A stretch of 64,000 nt of DNA from Arsenophonus endosymbiont of Aleurodicus floccissimus (GTDB taxonomy: Bacteria > Pseudomonadota > Gammaproteobacteria > Enterobacterales > Enterobacteriaceae): positions 1-64,000 of the forward strand of contig NZ_OUND01000003.1 of NCBI RefSeq assembly GCF_900343025.1. Direction: 5' to 3'. The translations under genes were made by a program, and so were the position numbers. Shown here one piece after another: positions 61,201-64,000 of this stretch (its first letter is position 1; each line of letters opens with the position of its first letter). The notes below the pieces were generated by a model. It searched no databases. It had not been told where the DNA came from and was given only the letters and a program-made list of their open reading frames with translations.

Positions 61201-61616
61201 GAGTCGCTAATTTCACGATTTCTATCTTGTTCTTGCTGAATTTGTCTGCCTTGCTCAAGTAATTGACTACTAGCCTGAACAAATACGTTGCTCAAGTTCG
61301 AGGATAGTTATATTGATTGGTATAGTAACTGCTTTATTGCTTTCAATAAGAAATTGTTGCTGTAATTCTTTTATGATTTTGGGGAAATCATCAATTGCCT
61401 CTTGATAAGCGGGGGTTTTTTCTCTGATTCTTGTGCCTCTGATAACCAATTTAGGGCAACTTGTAATGCCTGAATAATCTCTGCATTTTTCGAATTTTTA
61501 TTTGCTTCAAGTTGCTTAATCTCTTTTTTAATTTGTATTTCATCAAGATTAATTGCTGTAAATGCAGGTATTGTGATGAAAGAGAGACTAAACAGAATGC
61601 CGACTATCAGGCGCAC
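58292..61616 (-). pseudogene. mscM: Large mechanosensitive channel MscM (YjeP), pseudogene
   Basis: The start MRLIVGILFSLSFITIPAFT (signal peptide) is at 61614-61616. Many frameshifts and stops break the long periplasmic coiled-coil part (59908-61616). A TAG at 59234-59236 replaces Trp of LILWSELHSAF in the last part. The C-terminal MscS-like core is otherwise open, with LPALLELALLQHLDLTPGTG, the pore-lining region, and IGDTITIRDLTGSITKINTR. The E. coli protein has 1107 residues and is an MscS-superfamily channel of small conductance. Its start is 36 nt after psd, the conserved psd-mscM arrangement. Clearly dead, with decay concentrated in the N-terminal half. Confidence 0.93.
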
Positions 61617-61651
61617 AATATGATTTCCTCAGATAAAATTATTCAGATCCA

Positions 61652-62557
61652 TCAATTAAATTTTGTCGATGGGTCTGGTTCCTCAGTATTTGGATAAATT
61701 GATTCTGCTAATAATTCTCCTACTCGAGTGACGGATCCTTGCTCTAGAGCAGAATTAAGTTTGATATGGTTAGATTCAAACAAATTGATAACAGTTGAAC
61801 CCAGTTTGAATTTTCCCATTTCTTCACCTTTTTTCAGATAAACTGCACCAGTTTTATCTTTTTCTGGGTAAGTCCAACGTTTAATAACTCTGTCCCGTTG
61901 ATTATTGACGCAGCCACACCAGCTAGTATCTATGCTACCAACAATTGCTGCGCCTATTAGAATTTGTGCCATTTTTCCAAACGATGTTTCAAAAATACAG
62001 ATGAGGCGTTCATTACGGGCGAAAAGATTAGGGACGTTTGTTGCAGTCAGTTGATTAACAGAAAAGAGATCACCAGGAACATAAATCATTTCAGTTAGTA
62101 AGCCATCACAAGGCATATGGACACGATGATAGTCACGTGGAGATAAGTAAGTAGTTACAAACAAACCATTTTGAAACTGCTCGGTCAGTATATAATTACC
62201 TGCTAATAATACCTCTAAACTGTAAGAATGACCTTTAGCTTGTAGGATCTGATCATCGATAATTAATCCTAATTGGCTTATTACACCATCGGCTGGTAGA
62301 GCGAGTTGATTAGTAGCTGCAACAATAGGACGAATATTTTGTTTTAATGGGCGAGTAAAAAATTCATTGAAGGTAGAATAAGCGGAGAATTCACTTTCTT
62401 TAGCTTCCGCCATATCAACTTTATAAAACTTGGCAAAAAGCTTGATCATTAATTGGGTTAACCCAGCAGCTTTTTGATCCGCAAGCCAACCTGCTAATTG
62501 CGTTAGCCCTTGTTTTGGTAATAGATATTGTAATTTGATCTTTATTTTTTTCAGCAC
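61652..62557 (-). CDS. psd: Phosphatidylserine decarboxylase proenzyme
   Basis: 301 residues. The start is [20 protein letters not shown]. Conserved blocks are [40 protein letters not shown] and the self-cleavage LGST site ([14 protein letters not shown]), whose Ser becomes the pyruvoyl group. It makes phosphatidylethanolamine at the inner membrane. The C-terminus is about 20 residues shorter than in E. coli (322), but only the acidic tail is missing. It is followed by the mscM pseudogene. No lesion. Confidence 0.95.
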   Translation of the reverse strand: MLKKIKIKLQYLLPKQGLTQLAGWLADQKAAGLTQLMIKLFAKFYKVDMAEAKESEFSAYSTFNEFFTRPLKQNIRPIVAATNQLALPADGVISQLGLIIDDQILQAKGHSYSLEVLLAGNYILTEQFQNGLFVTTYLSPRDYHRVHMPCDGLLTEMIYVPGDLFSVNQLTATNVPNLFARNERLICIFETSFGKMAQILIGAAIVGSIDTSWCGCVNNQRDRVIKRWTYPEKDKTGAVYLKKGEEMGKFKLGSTVINLFESNHIKLNSALEQGSVTRVGELLAESIYPNTEEPDPSTKFN

Positions 62558-62655
62558 ATTAACCTCTAATCTGATCCTAATGTTATTGGGTTGTAATCAA
62601 AAAAAGATAGTTATTTTACCTATGCTTTTTATGAATTCCAGAATTATGTTTATAA

Positions 62656-63705
62656 CTATTTATTATCTGTAAAAGATACACGTGGTTTTATTTGTTCCAT
62701 ACTTGCTAAAATTCGATGGTAATTTTCGAAACGTGATTTTGCTATTTTTCCAGCGATTACCGCTTGTTGTAATGCACATCCAGGATCGTCTAAATGCTTG
62801 CAATCACGAAATTTGCAGTATCCCAAATATTGCCAGAATTCGACAAATCCTTTAGTTATTTGTTCCTTTGTTAGATGCCATAATCCAAATTCACGGATAC
62901 CTGGTGAATCGATAAGATCACCTCCTTTGGCGAAGTGGTAAAGACGTGCCGTTGTTGTTGTATGTTGACCTAATCCTGAATTATCAGATATTTGGTTGAT
63001 TAAGATTTTTTCTTCATTATCTGGTAATAAGTTATTAATCAAACTGGACTTACCAACACCAGATTGCCCGATAAAAATAGATATTTTTCCTATAAGGTTT
63101 TCAATAAGCGTATCTATTCCTTCATTAGTATGACTAGATACCTCTAAAACTACATAGCCAATGTTATGATAAAGTTTTATTGCTTTACTTATTTCTTTTC
63201 TGTTCTCTTTATTGAGTAGGTCAATTTTATTTAAAATAATCATTGGTGTAATATTAAGTGTTTCGCAGGCAACTAAATAACGATCAATAATATTTAATGA
63301 TAATTTGGGTAAAATTGCTGAGATAATAATCGCTTGGTTGATATTAGCCGCGATAGGCTTGAGCCCGTTATAGTAATCGGGGCGAGTCAAAACCGATGTT
63401 CGTTCATAGACTGCTTCTATGACACCATTAACTTTTATATTAGATTGCTGATGTAGCGCAGGGCGCCAAATAACAAGATCACCTGTGATTAATGAGTGAA
63501 TTGTTCGGCGAATATTACAGCGTTGAATGTCATCTTCATTTGTCTCGATATCTGCATGCTGACCAAAACGGCTAATAACTAACCCATCTTGGGGAATACC
63601 AAGATCATTATCATCAATATCTTGCTGAGATTGTTTTTTTAGCTTAGTTTGATGGTTTGCATATATTCGGTGTTGTTGGCCTTTGGTAAATTTCTTTTTA
63701 GCCAC
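62656..63705 (-). CDS. rsgA: Ribosome small subunit-dependent GTPase RsgA
   Basis: This 349-residue circularly permuted GTPase has a basic N-terminus, an OB-fold domain, G4 (LNKIDLL), G1 ([16 protein letters not shown]), G3 (DSPGIREFG), and a C-terminal zinc knuckle ([16 protein letters not shown]). RsgA checks maturation of the 30S subunit and releases RbfA. The length equals E. coli (350). It is divergent from orn, and psd lies downstream on the same strand. No lesion. Confidence 0.95.
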   Translation of the reverse strand: MAKKKFTKGQQHRIYANHQTKLKKQSQQDIDDNDLGIPQDGLVISRFGQHADIETNEDDIQRCNIRRTIHSLITGDLVIWRPALHQQSNIKVNGVIEAVYERTSVLTRPDYYNGLKPIAANINQAIIISAILPKLSLNIIDRYLVACETLNITPMIILNKIDLLNKENRKEISKAIKLYHNIGYVVLEVSSHTNEGIDTLIENLIGKISIFIGQSGVGKSSLINNLLPDNEEKILINQISDNSGLGQHTTTTARLYHFAKGGDLIDSPGIREFGLWHLTKEQITKGFVEFWQYLGYCKFRDCKHLDDPGCALQQAVIAGKIAKSRFENYHRILASMEQIKPRVSFTDNK

Positions 63706-63842
63706 CTGACCTCACTAATTTTATTGGTTTGTTGATTGTTGATTGAATTCATTATCAAGAATTATCGCAGTTGTGCTTTTAAGAAGCTATCATACACTAA
63801 GTATTGCATGCTATCAGTTTAGAATTGAACCTAGGATATAAC

Positions 63843-64000
63843 ATGGTAAATAGTGAGAACAATTTGATATGGATAGATTTGGAAATGACGGGATTGGATC
63901 CAGAACAGAATCGTATCATTGAGATCGCAACAATCGTCACTGATTCCAATCTAACTATTTTATCCGAAGGGCCAGTGATTGCCATTCACCAACCAGAGCA
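63843..64000 (+). CDS. orn: Oligoribonuclease, 5' part (runs off the window)
   Basis: The first 52 codons begin [29 protein letters not shown] is the DEDD exonuclease motif I with the two acidic metal ligands, and [20 protein letters not shown] follows, as in E. coli Orn (181 residues). Orn degrades dinucleotides and is essential in E. coli. AGGA precedes the ATG. It is divergent from rsgA, as in E. coli. The 3' part is outside the window. Confidence 0.95.
   Translation, partial: MVNSENNLIWIDLEMTGLDPEQNRIIEIATIVTDSNLTILSEGPVIAIHQPE

Overview
The window comes from the chromosome of an AT-rich gammaproteobacterium of the order Enterobacterales. Gene order matches the Escherichia coli arc rrnC distal end - hdfR - maoP - yifB - ilvLGMEDA - ilvYC - rep - gppA - rhlB - trxA - rho - ECA (wec) operon - yifK - argX/hisR/leuT/proM tRNAs - hemYXDC - cyaA - cyaY - lptM - dapF - yigA - xerC - yigB - uvrD - corA - yigI - recQ - pldB - yigL, then the psd - mscM - rsgA - orn block that lies elsewhere in E. 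coli. The low GC, Enterobacterales protein sequences and very high pseudogene load suggest an insect-associated symbiont in an early to middle stage of genome decay. An Arsenophonus-like member of the Morganellaceae is my best guess, but that is inference and cannot be settled without a database search.

Layout. 1-833 is the distal end of an rRNA operon (23S 3' end, 5S, tRNA-Asp, tRNA-Trp), with changes at normally invariant rRNA and tRNA positions. 1036-2311 holds intact hdfR and maoP. 2354-13466 is almost entirely dead: yifB, the whole ilvGMEDA operon, ilvY and ilvC. The ilvL attenuation leader peptide survives upstream, and a perfect 21-copy, 8-bp tandem repeat lies inside ilvG. 13467-14874 is accessory, with one small RTX calcium-binding-repeat ORF. 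rep (14875-16898) is broken, and gppA, rhlB, trxA and rho are intact. 22250-35145 is the enterobacterial common antigen operon. Eleven of its genes look functional, but wzzE has one nonsense codon and wzyE has a one-base deletion in a T run. yifK and four tRNA genes follow, then about 800 bp without genes that contains two matching 16-bp palindromes. hemX, hemD, hemC, cyaA, cyaY, lptM, dapF, yigA, uvrD and corA are kept. hemY, xerC, yigB, yigI, recQ, pldB, yigL, a Sel1-repeat gene and mscM are pseudogenes. psd and rsgA are intact, and orn runs off the right edge.

Functional reading. Branched-chain amino acid synthesis is lost, which implies import from the host. Haem (hemC, hemD), lysine/peptidoglycan (dapF), phosphatidylethanolamine (psd), transcription termination (rho), cAMP synthesis (cyaA) and ECA precursor synthesis are retained. 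The UvrD helicase remains while its partner-like helicase Rep, RecQ and the recombinase XerC are lost. Many lesions are substitution stop codons and cannot all be homopolymer sequencing errors, but several single-base indels in A/T runs (ilvE, ilvC, wzyE, yigI) deserve a read-level check.
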